From: Spirodela intermedia
Lineage: Eukaryota; Streptophyta; Magnoliopsida; Alismatales; Araceae
Length of the DNA: 64,000 bases
Direction of reading: 5' to 3'
NCBI GenBank assembly: GCA_902729315.2
Contig: LR746273.1
Location: forward strand, 6,050,001 to 6,114,000
Below, in pieces: positions 12,559-25,809 of this stretch. A program made the position numbers and the translations under genes. Position 1 is the first letter of the stretch. Each line of letters opens with the position of its first letter. The notes below the pieces were generated by a model, which ran no database searches, had not been told where the DNA came from, and saw only the letters and a list, made by a program, of their open reading frames with translations.

Positions 12559-13581
12559 CTGACTTAGCCGTTTTCCTTGGATGCTACGTCTCTCTCTCCC
12601 TCTCCTTCACTGTCAATATACAATTCTCTCTCTCTCTCTCTTTCTCATCTCTCACTCTTATCCCAAACCTAGTTCAGTCCTGTTCCTACGAACTCCACAT
12701 GCATCCCCGCCGAAAAGCCGGGATTTCCCCACCTAACTTAGCCGTCTGGAAAACCAGTTGGGTATCCAACCTGCTCCTTTCTCTCTCTCTCTCTCCGCTC
12801 TGAGTCCTCTTCTGGGCCCCCATCTCCGCTCCCATGCCCTCACTGTCCGCCAGGAGACCAATAGAATCTCTTTATCGATCATTCAGCACACAAACCCCTC
12901 CACTGAAACATAAATCACCCATTTATAGGCCACTATCCACATAACACCATTAAAGCTAAGGTTAGGCTGCTTCTAGAGAGAGAGCGAGAGAGAGAGAGAG
13001 GGAGAGAGGTGAGCGTAAGGCTAATCTTCTGTCTACCTTCACTCATCAGCACTCCTCGATTCAGGGATTAACAATAACAAACAAGTACAAAGAGGAAAAT
13101 AAAACAATCCACATACCTTTGGGGGCGCGCTCAGTTCTTCATCTCGCTCCTGGGTTTGCTCTTCCTTAGGAGAGATGCCCACTTGCCTTGGGATTCAAGC
13201 TCCCCCATGAAAACCTAGCTTGCTTAGCTGAGAACCAGAAGAGGCATCACCAAAACCAGATGACCCACAGGCCATGATTCCAACAAAACAGGAGAAAGAA
13301 AGATCGAAATTAACAGCAAATTTCCCCTTCTTTCTATTTATATAAGGAAGTGGGCAATGATATTATAATGCATATATACAGTTGATTACACCCTCATCCC
13401 AGAAAAAAAAGGAGAAAAGGGAATTGATAAAAAAGTGGGCACCAAAAAAAAAAAAAGAAAAAAAAAAAAGAAAACCCTCAAACCTCCATTCAGCCACCCT
13501 CTTTCTCCCCCCCCCTCCCCTTCATTCCCTGCTCTACGTGGAAGATGGGAGTTTCAGTGGATGAGGAGGTCAACTGGTGGA
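11580..13581. repeat. CT/GA microsatellite cluster between RUS3 and the DSP-like gene
   Basis: Apart from the last RUS3 exon (11921-12019) this stretch is non-coding. It carries (CT)n at about 11600-11650, 12321-12334, 12376-12390, 12525-12556 and 12778-12795, and (GA)n at 12200-12229 and 12974-13008. The region is the shared 3' space of two convergent genes. Poly-A rich tracts lie at 13400-13470. Confidence 0.7.
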
Positions 13582-16500
13582 CTAAAGAGAGAGGCATGTT
13601 GCCGCTTCAGGAAGGTTTCCAGATATTAGGAGGCCAGTAACATATCTCTGAGGAAATATCTTCCAATGGGAATGGGGGGCAGTCTCTGGAGCTGAGGATC
13701 CCCTGACGGCTGATTCAACCTGACCTCGGCCATGGAACTTGGCGAAGCGGTTGATGATGGAGAACCTCTCTAAGTCCTGGCTCTCGATTCTCACATCTAA
13801 AATCGCTGCGCTCTTCTCCAATCTGAAAGAAGAAATATGAGGAGATCAGCACAGAAGATGAACCTCCATTCAACCACAAGAGATCAGTATTACTAGAGAA
13901 TCCCTTGGGTGTGTATTAAACCTGATATTCCAAGGAAAACAATACAGATGAAGATAAATCATTGCACGCATACCTTGTAGTTGTACAAAATTATTGCATC
14001 AGCTACTGATATTGTTCTCACAATTTTCATGATGATTAAATTTATTGTCACTAATGTAGACAAAAATAATAAACAAGAATGATACGATATAATAGAATTA
14101 ATCATTATATACAGTGCCATTTAGTGGTTCATATTACATTTTCTGGTCACTCTGTGCAACTTTTTTCTTCAAAACCCCATCATAGATGAGTCTACAATAA
14201 TCCTCTTAACAATTACCACAAGTTCTGTAAGGCGAAAATGTGAAGGGGTGATCTGATGGCCAGATAAGTTTAAGAACATCCTTCTCCACGAAGTTTGATA
14301 AATTGAAGCGCTTAAATTGAACAGCCTTAATGCAGAGATAATTTAGCATCGGCTCAGAAAGTAATAAGAAGATAGAATAAAATTATAGGGAAAAGTTATT
14401 TCCCTTGATTTCAAATTACAGAATTTCTCCTAGGACACATACCTTTGTAATTCTCTTTCCAACTTGCTTGCTCTTCCAAGAAATTTTTCTGCAATTTCTT
14501 GAAAGAAGTGCACTCCAACACTGCCAGTATTATTTAAATTCTCGGATAACCTGGAAGGATTAAAAAAGGGAAGTCACTTTGAAAAGAAAACATTGTTATA
14601 AGATATAAAACTGAAAAAATGCACGTGATATGTGATCATTAATAAAAATAAAATTCTAAATTATATCTATCGTTATATAATCATAGATTAAGTGAACCTC
14701 CAGATACAACGAATTTCAGGATCAAAATGTAAAAAATGAGAATGCTTACGTATTTATATCGTCATATGGGACATGAAAGATGCTTCCTAAGTGAGAAACA
14801 CCCATGCATGCTTCTCTTAATGTTAATTTAGTAACTAGGTAAGTCACAGTCTCATATTCTGAGGTGGCATTGGCTGCCAGTATTCTCGACGGTACAGAAG
14901 GAAGTAATTGCTGCATTAGTTGTGTAGTCAAGATAAGTCTTCTTCTTGCTGGAGGCAAAGACATTCCGTCTTCATTCACTGGAGCTTCATCATTGACCTG
15001 ATGATATATTTAACCATTAACATCTTGCCACATTGCATAACTACTGAAAGGGCGATGATATATTTTATGCAAGTTGTGAATGACTATGAACGGACCTTCT
15101 CAATCAACCTATTTGAAGCTTGTGCCCAATCTAGTTCTGCCATGCTGTTAATGAGAAAATATTTAGGAATAGATCACAAAATAAAACAAGGAATGAATCG
15201 GCATTTGGCTGTCAAGTTAATAAAAAAATAATGAAACATTGAAAATATGGCATTGGAAGACAGCTCAAAGATATATATTCGGTTTATCATAATCACCTGA
15301 TGCTGCACAACTTCTTAGATCCCTCTGTGATTGCCTTGCTCCATGGTAGAAGATCAGACGGCGAAGTTTTACGTTTCTTCAGTCTTGGGACTAAATTATG
15401 ATCAATGTCATTTGAGGGCATGTAATTGGGGAAAAAAGATAGCTCATTTGCAGCAGTGGTAGAGCAACTTTGCCAGGCATTGCCAACCTGACAAGAATCA
15501 TCTTTCTGCTGTGTAGTAGTAGGGTTAACTACCTCAGAAGCATTTGACAACAAGTACTGTCTGGCAGAAGGTATTTCAGTCTTGTGTTGGCCATACAACC
15601 CATTGTACATCGATAAAATCTGACTGTTTTTTAATTTTCCATATTTCTCAAACCAAGATGGGGCCATCCGTGGATCAATCTGCCTAGGCTGTTTTACTCC
15701 TACCAGAGTGGACATAAAAGTTCTTTGGAAACCATCAATCCCGGCATTAGCAGTATCTTGAGAATAAACCTCACTGAGAGCGAGTTCAGAACTACTTACC
15801 AAATGCCGGTTACCATTAGCTTCTGTTGGGAAACATAACATTTTTTCATCTGAGGTTAGTGAACTCTGCTGACCAGTTGCACGCAATTCATTATCCAAGG
15901 GAATTTGACTTGTTTTATTATAATTATAGATAAAATTCTGGGACAATTTCTTAGCCATCTGCTGAGCATCAACACTGGCATCAGCTCTTTCAAGTCTCTT
16001 GCCATAATGCTCGCTTGAATCTGCTTCTACGGCTCTCATAGCCTGCAGTTGTTCCAGAAGAGCATAATTCTGATCTTGAACAGCTGGTGCATTAAAATTA
16101 CGAACTAAACCACCAATATCAGAGCTAGAAGAGGTAGCGCTCAACAAGGAAGTGTGTTCTGTTTTCTTATCAATGTACAAATCCACCCCACACTTTGGCT
16201 TACCAAGATCTTGCTGATATGACTGTATCATGGATGGCATAGGTGCAGAAGAATTTCCAACTGATGTATGTCTTGGCGTGCATTCTTCTTGCAGTTTGGA
16301 GGAACTAGCTGTTCGTGAAACTTCCTCCAAAGGCAGAATTTGCTGCAAGGACTTGTCTTTCCCTACTTGGTTTTCATTATATCTGAATTGTGGAGAATTA
16401 ACTGCAGAAGTACCAAACTCCGAGGTAGTTTCTCTCCTGTTATTACCTTGATCATCAGGCCTTTGCAACGTCCAGAAATTCATGTCCGAAATACTAGAGT

Positions 16501-19500
16501 TTACAGGCTGAAGCAAATTAGCGCCCTTGGTAGGCACATTACTAGAAAATTTTTGCTTCACTGACACATTAGTCCACACATTTTGCAGCATCGCTGAGAA
16601 AGCCCCCTTCTGATTCACGGTAGGTGTCACAGAATGTTGTGATGCCGACTGCATCTGTGACCTATCAGGTGTTCCGCTTAATCTTCCCAAGTGGGAAGTT
16701 GCACCAGCCGGCATCTGAGGTTCAACAATATTACTAGAGTATGGAGGTAACATCACAGGTGAACGAGTACCAAAAGAAGATTCAAGCTTTGGAGCAGGAA
16801 TCAGACCAGCGGAAGCAGGCAATAATTGACGATCAGATTGATCAACCACAGTTTTACCAAGCTTGGTTTCATTATGAAGATCATCGAGTCGTCCAACGCA
16901 CATAAGACTTCTGTTGGAGGCATCTTCATCAAGTTCATTCCCATAAGGCATATCTCCTGATTGGTCTCTAGTCACATTTCTTCCGGAAGCTGAGGCTTGC
17001 TGGCGTTGCTGCTTTTGCTGCCATTGTTGGCATTGCTGCTGCTGCCATTGCTGCGATTGTTGTTGTTGTTGCTGGTGTTGCTGCTTTTGCTGCCATTGTT
17101 GCGATTGTTGTTGTTGTTGCTGGTGTTGCTGGTGTTGCCGCTGTTCCAACTGATTTCTAGAGCAAGAAAATGAACCAGACATTGATGGGGAGTTCACTTG
17201 CGCATTGGATCGTGGGCTTTCCTTACTTGGCAGACCAGACAAGTTAGACCTGCTATCCCAATTATCTCTAGGAGATGATTCGTGCAATGGGGATGAGTTA
17301 TAAATGGAAACCGGAGATGCTGAATGCGTCTGATTTTTCTCTCCCACTTCTGAATCGAAAAGCCTAGAACAATGATGATGGACATCTTGAGGAGATGAAG
17401 AACGGTTTACGGTTGACTGATGTTCTGATGGCAAAGCCAAGTGTAAACCAAATCCTTGCATGGTAGAAGGCTGAGTGCTCAGTAAATGAAATGTCATGTC
17501 AGAAGTAGTATCGACTCCCTCAGATGCCATACTATGATTAGAAAGACCAGAATGTGAAGCCGTTAAGTTTTCCCTCGATTGGTCTACCTTGTGAAGTAGT
17601 TCAAGCATATTGTGACTGCATTAAATGGAACCAGTTGTCAAAAACCAACCTCCCACCAAGTATCACAAGAAGAAAGACAGAACAATTTTGGCAAAAAAAA
17701 AAGAAAAAAGGCAATGGAAGGGTAAGAATAGTAGCTTAGTAGTGGTAATATAAGGTATCGAAAAATCTTATAAGACAGAAACACGCTTCGAGGATTACAG
17801 TGACAAACACTAAATGGATCACCTCATTTGACCACTTTTATTTTGTGCATGATTTGCAGCACCTTCTCCAGATATAGACGGAAAATTTCCTCTAAAATTT
17901 ATCTCATCCGTTCCCTTTGCGTTTCTTTGTGAATAAAGAAAATTTTGCTGAAAAAGGAGAGCACACATTTTAAGTTGAGATTCTGGGCAAACAACAAACA
18001 ATGATCAGAGCATATTATCTCCATTTACCTCATCCGCAGTCATTCTGATATCTGACCCAGCAAGGCCAGAAAACTGCGATCGTGCAATAAGATCAAGCTC
18101 CTGCCCTTCCATTCTAGAAGGTACTATCGGGGATTCCGGTGAATCAAACTGAAATCTGCGAGGCCCAGAATTTTTTTGATCAATCCGATTTATAGGGACT
18201 TTACTCCCACTAGCTAGCTGACCAGAGCCACTTCCAGAAAGCAAGAAATTTTCTCTCCCTGCGCCCTGGTGGTCATGAGGCTGAGCACGTTGTGGGTTAT
18301 TAGACATGTAAACCGTGTCAAATACATCTTTCTGGAAGCCATTTTCCAATTTATTGTCAAAGGCTACGCCAACTACTTTCTCCGGTATATTCATAGAAGA
18401 TTCCCACGCTTGAGGATCTTTGTTTGTTTGGAGCTGGTACCCATTGATATCATCATTTCCTCTAGATTTCACAGAAGAACCACCCGATATGACCTCCTCA
18501 TGATCAGACTGATACCTGGAAAGGGACTGTTGATGTGCCTGCCGATTAAATTCTGAGTTCTTTGAATGCATGTCAACAAATTCCCGAACATAAGGATTTC
18601 CCGTTGGGCTCTGCCGGTTGTCAATCCCAGATTCTACCGTATTGAATCCACTAGTATGAAAAGAAAACGAAACAGATTTCAGACTCTCAACAGCTTTCAT
18701 GAAATTTCCTTCCTCGTCTATTTGCATAAATTTCGCTCCTTCAGGAGAATTCACGTGGGAATGATGAACAGAGGTGCAATGATCATCTCTACCAGATCGT
18801 AGCAACTCATTGCTATTCCAAGTGTTTGTCTTCTTATAAGATTGCCTATCAACACTGTTTAATGGTTTATTTTGTTGACCAACCCAAGTGCCATCGAAAT
18901 TCTGTTGACTTAACTTGGGTTCCACACATGTGGTGTGAAGCCGCTGCTCATCCAATTGTCCTACCCAAGCACAGGTAGAATTGTTTACGAAACGTGTTTG
19001 CGATCCAGTAGCACCCCCAATAATTTGTTTATGCGGTTGATTCTGTTGATAGCTGGCAGTGGTCTCTACACCTAGTCTCTCGCCATGATAATTCACAGAG
19101 TTCAAAGAAGATTGGTGGAACACTGCATTTGTGGGATTCTTTGAACTCGCATCTCCAAAATCTGATAATTGGAAGGGCCTTGAAAATGACGAATTCTGCA
19201 GATTGTCAACCCATGTGGTGCGCTGCTTTCCACCGTCAACAAGCGTTGTAGAGGCTTCAGCTACAGCGGTGGAAAGCTCTTTCTGCTGAGAATTCAATCC
19301 ACTCCAATCATCCTGTAAAGCAGTGTCACTGGTAGAGGCTTCAGCTACAGCGGACTGCATCAAAGCACTCCAGCTGCCACTGTTGAAAGACGGGAATGTG
19401 CCGAAATAATCATTACCCTCCAGAGGACTTCCGTGGGAAGAACCTCCTGAAACTATGCTTGCATTCCTCCCAGCAGCCTCAACCCGAAAATTTTCTCCAT

Positions 19501-21076
19501 CTGTGCCAAACAAGAGCTTTTGTTCTGTTGGATCCAAGTTTGTCATACCTGGGGATGATTCCACCGGTCCTACCTTCCCCTGCGATCCTCCTGACCAATC
19601 TGCTTGCCCTTGTCTACCTTGAAAGTCCTGAACTTGGATATTTCTTCCAACATAATTCAATTCCTCAGCATTCCTTAACATAACTCCATTATTTATGTTT
19701 TGGGTAGGAACCTCATAAAAAAAAGCTTTTCCTGGAAAACTCTGCTTAGCGCCAAGATCATCCTGCATCAAAACTGGCTCTGGAAACAGAGACTGCTCAC
19801 TTTGAAAAGAGCTGAGAATTCCAGACTTCATTGGATATTTCTCAGCTTGGTTAGCAATAGATCTAGTCATCATATCAGCACGGTTACTAGATAAACCAGG
19901 AAATGGAGAAAACTGATGTAGGATGTTACTATTTCTCCTAATAGGTGTCCCATATAAAGACTGATCAGGCTGTTGCTGGACAGGTTCCGTTGACCTTGAT
20001 ACCCGATCCTGATTTTGAGTAAATCCAAATCCATTTTGGAGACCCTGCACAGGCATGTCCCCTCTTTGTTTTGTCCAATTCATGTTCCCAGCACTAGAGC
20101 TATGCGAAGTGGCTGGCATCTTTGACTCTCCTCTCACGTGTTCATTTTGCCATGAAAAGTTAGATGCATCATGAATGGGCATGCCATTTATCACCGAGGG
20201 TAATGTATCACCGCCTACCGGCTTTGCAACACCTAAAAACTGATTTGATGAGCTCTGCTGCCTCACTTCCTGATCTAATTGTTGAAGCTGTCGTTGCTTC
20301 TCAAATTCTTCGAGTTGCTTGTACCTTAGATATTTTTGCCAGACCTGCAAATCATTAATCCCTGATTGCTGCCTTGGCTGAGATTGTGACATACCTGGGT
20401 TCTGCCCCTTCATGAGCAATGCCTGATGTTGCCAACCAAGAATTCTAAAATCAAATAAGCCTCAGGTACTTTAGTATTTTCTGAATTTCTAGGTATTCAT
20501 ACTCTAGCTGATTTCCCTTCCACACTACATATTAATGGTGGCTATCAGGAATTATATCATCTGCCAGATTCTCTGACTCCTATAATCCTGACTGGATAAA
20601 AGAAGAGCCATCTGTCTAATGATCAGTGTTTTGAACATTTTTAAAATCCACTGTCAAAAGCCATTTAATCGAAGTTCCTCCAAAAAGCATTTCAGGACAT
20701 CGCTTGTGATTTTCTCTCTTGGAATCTGTCAACGGAACAAGAGAGTAAAAAGTTTCGAAATTGAAGAAAAAAAGTATAAAATGAGTTATTGTATGTGTTC
20801 GTTAAGCAAGACTAGGAAGGTAAAATTCTGAAATGAGGAGACTAAACCCAAAAAGATAAATAAGAAAGCAATCAATTGCCGGAGAACAATACTTGATTTC
20901 ATGGTTTTTTGGCTGGAATTTAGGGGCATACCATTCAACCATTTATTGCAAACCCACGAAATCCTGTTAATAACTGACCAGCGTCCACCAGTTCCAACTA
21001 AACACAAATGATCTTCTGATAAGTTGTCTAACTCAAAAAAATGGCGAACATCCTCTGCAACTGTGTTACCCGGCAT
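13582..21076 (-). CDS. Dentin-sialophosphoprotein-like plant protein, function unknown
   Basis: Minus-strand gene with exons 20932-21076 (N-terminal), 18029-20444, 17823-17947, 15297-17615, 15096-15144, 14750-14997, 14443-14550 and 13582-13822. All joins from 20444 down to the stop at 13582-13584 have GT-AG ends and agreeing phase and give about 1834 residues. The family resemblance is to Arabidopsis At5g07940/At5g07980-type proteins annotated as dentin sialophosphoprotein-like: MPGNTVAEDVRHFF at the start, SGINDLQVWQKYLRYKQLEE, then INGMPIHDASNFSW, and a conserved C-terminus with MAELDWAQASNRLIEKV and RRRLILTTQLMQQLLPSVPS. Most of the protein is low-complexity, Ser/Gln/Asn-rich and probably disordered; a polyglutamine tract is encoded near 16990-17150. 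The join between 20932 and 20444 does not work in phase as drawn (one base left over, two needed), so a small exon or another splice site remains to be found. No enzymatic domain was seen. Confidence 0.85.
16985..17155 (-). repeat. Polyglutamine-coding CAG/CAA repeat
   Basis: Inside the largest exon of the DSP-like gene, minus-strand CAA/CAG codons encode runs such as HQQQQQQSQQWQQKQQ. A unit with the pattern QQQQQQSQQWQQ appears twice, separated by KQQH, so the tract looks internally duplicated. Codons are a CAA/CAG mixture with interruptions (TGG, AAG, CAC), which usually stabilises such tracts. Confidence 0.85.
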
Positions 21077-23380
21077 AGACAAATTGACTTAAAAAAATCT
21101 GGAATCTATCTTCTTTCTAGGCAGGGAAAATCGTGCTCAAAAGCACTAACATCAAAAAGACCATCTAAGCTGATATAGAATCAGGGAAATCGCTACACTT
21201 ATCTAACAATATTAAGCAATGAAACAGCTCCAGAACACCCTGAAAGTTGATAACTTCAACAGAAGCTGCAGCCTTAGACTATCCCAAACAAAAGAGGTTC
21301 GTCCTGCAGAAGTCATGTCCACTAAAATATGAATATAAATATAGAAATAATGAAAAGAATAGCAGGTTGATAGGAAAACTCTAGCAAATAGTCACGAGGC
21401 TAACACAAATTTAATTCACCATACTATCTGATAAGGCTCCACGCACATATGTTAGAAGGAAGAAGGCCCAAAGCCCAATAAGTCAATAATGGTTAGCATT
21501 ATTGAGGGGAGGCACAGTTACGGCAAGGAGCAATATGACAAGGAGCAGTTATGGCAAAGAATGGTTATGGCAGGAGACTAACTGCCTAAATAAGAGAGAG
21601 AAAGGAAAGGATATAAAGGGGGGCGGATCAGGAAGGAGGGGAGAGGAGAAATTAAAGTTAGTATCTCATGCATCTACGAGAAGGGTTGGAGGGTTGTATG
21701 CGACCCTCCATCTATTATAGGTTCTAGGGTTGTATGCGACCCTCTATCTGTTCTGGGTTCTTGTACTGTGTTTTATCTTTGATATTTCTATTCTAGAGAG
21801 TGTTCTTTCATCTAATACGAAATATTCGTAGTTCTTTGATCTGGGTTCTTATCACTATCCGACCATTAGAACCTAAATACATTTTGAATCATCATGATTG
21901 CATCATTTTGGACCATAAAAATGAAATTACAGATTTATCTTTTCAGATTAACACATATTAACGAACTGCTCAATAACCATATGGGTAATGGTGGAAAAGA
22001 CTACTGCATTAGATGGTAAAACGTTTGCCTCTCATTCTCTTCTATTCCACAATAAGAACATGGAATATGGTAGTTAACAGCAACGAGAAAAATGGTTAAT
22101 AAAGGTTCCAAGGTACAATGACTTAACATCCTCCAAATCATGACTATTACCTATATTGAACCATAGAATCTCTAGGTATATTCAGCAAACATCAATGGAC
22201 ATACAGTCTCTTTAATCAGCTCAAAATATGTCACAAATGCAAGATGTTAATAGAAGAAAGAAGAGAAAGTTGTAAGAAAGTTGAAGGAAATATAAAATCG
22301 AAAGTGAAAATACAGACTGTTTATCTTGAAAACGAATTGAGTAGAACCCCACCAGTTGAAAAATCAAGAATTGCAGTCAACACATAATAATAGTAAACTT
22401 TCTAAGCTATGAAAATCCCGATTAAGAATCACATCATGTGTCAAAGCCCCTGACGACCTCAAGCAGCTAAACGGATGGATGCAATGTATACCAACCAACA
22501 AGAAAAAAAATGCAATGAGCTAAACAGCTTCTTAATGGCAGACAAAGCCACCAGGAAACGAAGAAAGAGTTCATACAATGCCTAATCAACACTCGCTTTT
22601 TACTTGTCCTACAGCATCCCCGAAATGACGAATCGATGCAGTCAATGGAAGTATGATTGACCGAGCAGACATTCAAGACACTCCAAGCAATCTCGGCCAA
22701 CCCTGAAGTAATCTAGCCTGTGGACCAATATCCAAAACTTTCCTCTGTCATTTAAGAATATGCCAGACAAAACACGCAAATGGCATGCGGCTAAAGGAAA
22801 CAGTCATCCCTCGTGGCGAAGCTGACACCCGGACACCATGAGAGAGGAGTCAAAAAAAAGGAAAAAACCAAGATGTCGATCTTCCCCTAGGAAAATTTCC
22901 GAGAACCCATTTCGGATGCAAAGAATTCCAGATAACTGCGATTAATAGGTCACATGGGCAGCCAGATCGGAAGACCAAGAAGGAACTGGAGTCTGCAGAA
23001 GTCCGAGGACAAGATGTCACAGCCAACGATGAACGCGGGAGGAAAGGGTCCCAGCGATGACAGAATTACGTACATTTCCAAGGTTGAGAAGCGAGACAGA
23101 TCCTATGGGAACAAGAGAAGCTTCTCCTAGGTTGGAAATTGGTATCGATTTGAGCTGTGGCTTCCGCTCTCCGCACAGCCAGCTGCACCTGCCTTTCAGC
23201 AACTCCCCATAAGCTTAGGGTTCCTCGGCAAAGCCTGGATTGACAGAGGAAATACTGCTCTCTCTCTCTCTCTCTCTCGCTCTCTCTCCCTGTAAAGCCT
23301 TTCAGACTACTTCGGGGGCGAGATAAAGGTGTCAAAATCGCCGGGAGATTTCAGCGAAGAAAGATATCGCCGTTCGGACC
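21077..23380 (-). other. 5' UTR, introns and promoter of the DSP-like gene
   Basis: No coding frame was found upstream of the ATG at 21076. 22900-23340 is relatively GC-rich, with a (CT)n run at 23259-23290, and is the likely leader and promoter zone. 21870-22900 is AT-rich intron-like sequence. A solo-LTR-like block is described separately. Confidence 0.45.
21450..21854. mobile_element. Possible solo LTR in the 5' intron region
   Basis: The block begins tgttagaaggaagaaggccc and ends gggttcttatca, the TG...CA form of an LTR, and its composition differs from its surroundings. It contains tataaagggg at about 21616 as a possible promoter and a short tandem duplication of gggttgtatgcgaccctc. No convincing target-site duplication flanks it (cacata on the left, ctatcc on the right), so the assignment is weak. 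Confidence 0.35.
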
Positions 23381-23514
23381 GGCCGGTTTGTTAGCTCCGG
23401 TTCACCGTGTACAAGACCAATGAAAGCCGAGGGTAAACAAGTAATATCATAGTTTCTAATATACCTCCCCTCTCAAGGAACACGTGCATTAATGTCCAAC
23501 TTAAATTTATCGAT

Positions 23515-23564
23515 ATGAGAGAGAGAGAAAGAGAAAGACAGAAAGACAGAGACAGGGAGACAGG

Positions 23565-23597
<33 letters not shown>

Positions 23598-23740
23598 AAA
23601 GACGAGAGAGAAAGACAGAGAAAGACAGAGAGAGAGAGAGAGAAAGAGAAAGACGCACAGAGAGAGAAAGACAGAGAAACAGGGAGAGACAGAGCAAGAG
23701 AGATAGAGAGAGAAAGACAGACAGAGAGGGGAGGATGGGC
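23515..23740. repeat. GA-rich simple repeat tract
   Basis: About 225 bp of almost pure purine built from gagaga, gaaagaca and gggagaca units. It produces long but meaningless Ser/Leu or Glu/Arg frames on both strands. It lies upstream of the DSP-like gene. Confidence 0.9.
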
Positions 23741-23759
23741 GGACTATTTCATCCATAAA

Positions 23760-25110
23760 TGGTTGGGATGAGAGAGAAGTTATAGAAGAGATGGTAACAG
23801 CTGTCGCGGAAGAGAGAGATAGAGAGAGAGTGCAAGAAAATTATTAGAAAAATAAGCCTTTACGTGATAATATTTTACGAAAAACTAAATACATTCAGTG
23901 AGAAATTAATTCTGTAATTAAAGCATTTTAGGGGGGGGGGGATGCTCTGTTTTTCTTCTACCCTTATAAATTCCACGACTGTCATATTGACCCTAAACGA
24001 TGCTTAAATTGCGTCAGGAGTCACTGGAGTCCAAAGCAGACAAGAACCGTAGACGTGGCACGGCTAGGGGAGATTAGATAATACATAAAGTTACGGGGTT
24101 TGGAAAATTAGAGAAATATTTTGATGGGGAATGGGAAGCCTTTTCCATTGGAAATAAAGAAAAAAAAAATGAAGGGAGAGGGACGCAGGTGCGATCGTCG
24201 CCTGGTCATTCTAAATGAATTATATACATAAATATATGTATCTTAAAATAATTAAATAAAATATAAATTCCAACTGTCTGCCAGCTCAGCAGTGGAGACA
24301 AGGAGAGAGAGGGAGCGCGGAATTGTGACGTTACATTTCAATTTTAGCAGAGCTTATTGTTATTGTGAAGCTTCACGAGGTTGTTTGGATAATTTGCAGG
24401 GTTAGAAATAAATTAATCACTCGGATCATAGACGTAATTTATTCATAAATTCTCAGAATTTAGAAAACTTGCAACTTCTGCAATGCATCTCTCTCTCTCT
24501 CTCTGTCTCTCTCTCTCTAGACGATTCAGAAAGCACAAGTGAACTGACTTCAACAGGACAACGAGAGGTGACCCAAGGAAATATATTTATAATTTTAAAA
24601 ATCTGAATTCAGAAAAATTGGAATACAAGCAACGAGAGGGGAAAAAACGTCACGAAAGCCTATTTTTTCCTTAATTAGCCAAATTACGTCGAGTCCAGAA
24701 AATAAAGCTTACTAACATCGTTCTCTAAGACCCATCAGACAGACAGAGAGAGAGAGAGAGCCGTTGGCCTGCTACTGGTCCAACCGGATGACCTGGCACG
24801 GGGTCCACGGGTTGACCTCGGATTCTAGAGTCAGTTCTTCTGAAATTTAAATAGCTGATTTTCTCAAGCCATAAAAAGAAAGAAACCTGATTTATCCCTA
24901 AAAGGAAAGCCAGAGGCTATGTTAATTTGGCCCTCAACCCCCCGGCATATATCTTCATTCCATCTTCGTCTGCAGTTTTTGGAAGCAAAATCATGGAATG
25001 AAATCATTAAGAAAATAAAATTAGCAGGCAATCTGAGGAATCTAGATGGAACAGTCCCCCCGCATCAGTCAGGGGCAGGGAAAATTATTTCCATGATTTA
25101 ATGAATGGAT
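23760..25110. other. Intergenic, no gene seen
   Basis: AT-rich sequence with small microsatellites: GA at 23810-23832, a G run at 23931-23941, CT at 24488-24520 and GA at 24745-24762. No coding exon or RNA gene was recognised. Confidence 0.6.
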
Positions 25111-25800
25111 TATTGGCATCATAATCCATATGCTCACAGAAAAAAATAATCAAGCTCGAGATTACAAGAAACCATGGATAATATTTGGATTGTCAATCAT
25201 TTTCTCACAGAAAAGAGAATAATCAAGTTCAAGATTAAAAAAAAAGGCTAGTTTTGGGCCAAGACCCATGGACATTATAACTAGATGAATATTTGGATTA
25301 TCAGGCATATTCTTACATAAAAAAATAATCGAGTTCAAGATTAATCAAAAAAGCTAATTTTGGGCCAAGACCCATGGATATTATAACTAGATGAATATTT
25401 GGATCAGGCATATTCTCACAGAAAAAAATCAAGTTCAAAATTAATTAAAAAAAAGCTAATTTTGGGCTAAGACCCATGAATATTAACTAGATGAATATTT
25501 GGATTTTCAAGGAATTTTCTCACAGAAAAAATAATCAAGTTCAAGATTAAAAAAAAAGCTAATTTTGGGCCGTGATCCATGAATAAACTAGATGAGTATT
25601 TGGATTATCAAGCGTATTCTCACATTAAAAAATAATCCAGTTCAAGATCAATAAAAAAAGCTGATTTTTTGTCTAATACACACGGATATTAACTAGATTA
25701 ATATTTGGATTCTCATGCATATTTTCACATAGAAGAAATAATCAAGTTCAAGATTGAAAAAAATCTAATTTTGAGCCGTGGTCCATGAACATTGATTGAT
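25110..25800. repeat. Minisatellite, ~100-108-bp unit, 6-7 copies, 3' of the 14-3-3 gene
   Basis: The anchor atatttggat recurs at about 25181, 25288, 25394, 25495, 25596 and 25701. Each unit contains ctcacagaaaaaaataatca, agttcaagattaa, gctaattttgggc and gacccatgaatatt in the same order. The array ends within ten bases of the 14-3-3 stop codon at 25810, so it probably lies in that gene's 3' UTR or immediate 3' flank. Confidence 0.92.
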
Positions 25801-25809
25801 TGGAGGAAT

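Noticed and set aside
23391-23756. Ser/Leu-rich and Arg/Glu-rich frames of 60-120 codons
   Set aside because: Products of the GA microsatellite tract on either strand.
25110-25800. Possible CRISPR-like array
   Set aside because: The whole 100-bp unit is repeated with gradual divergence, with no distinct short repeat and unique spacers; the genome is a plant nuclear genome.
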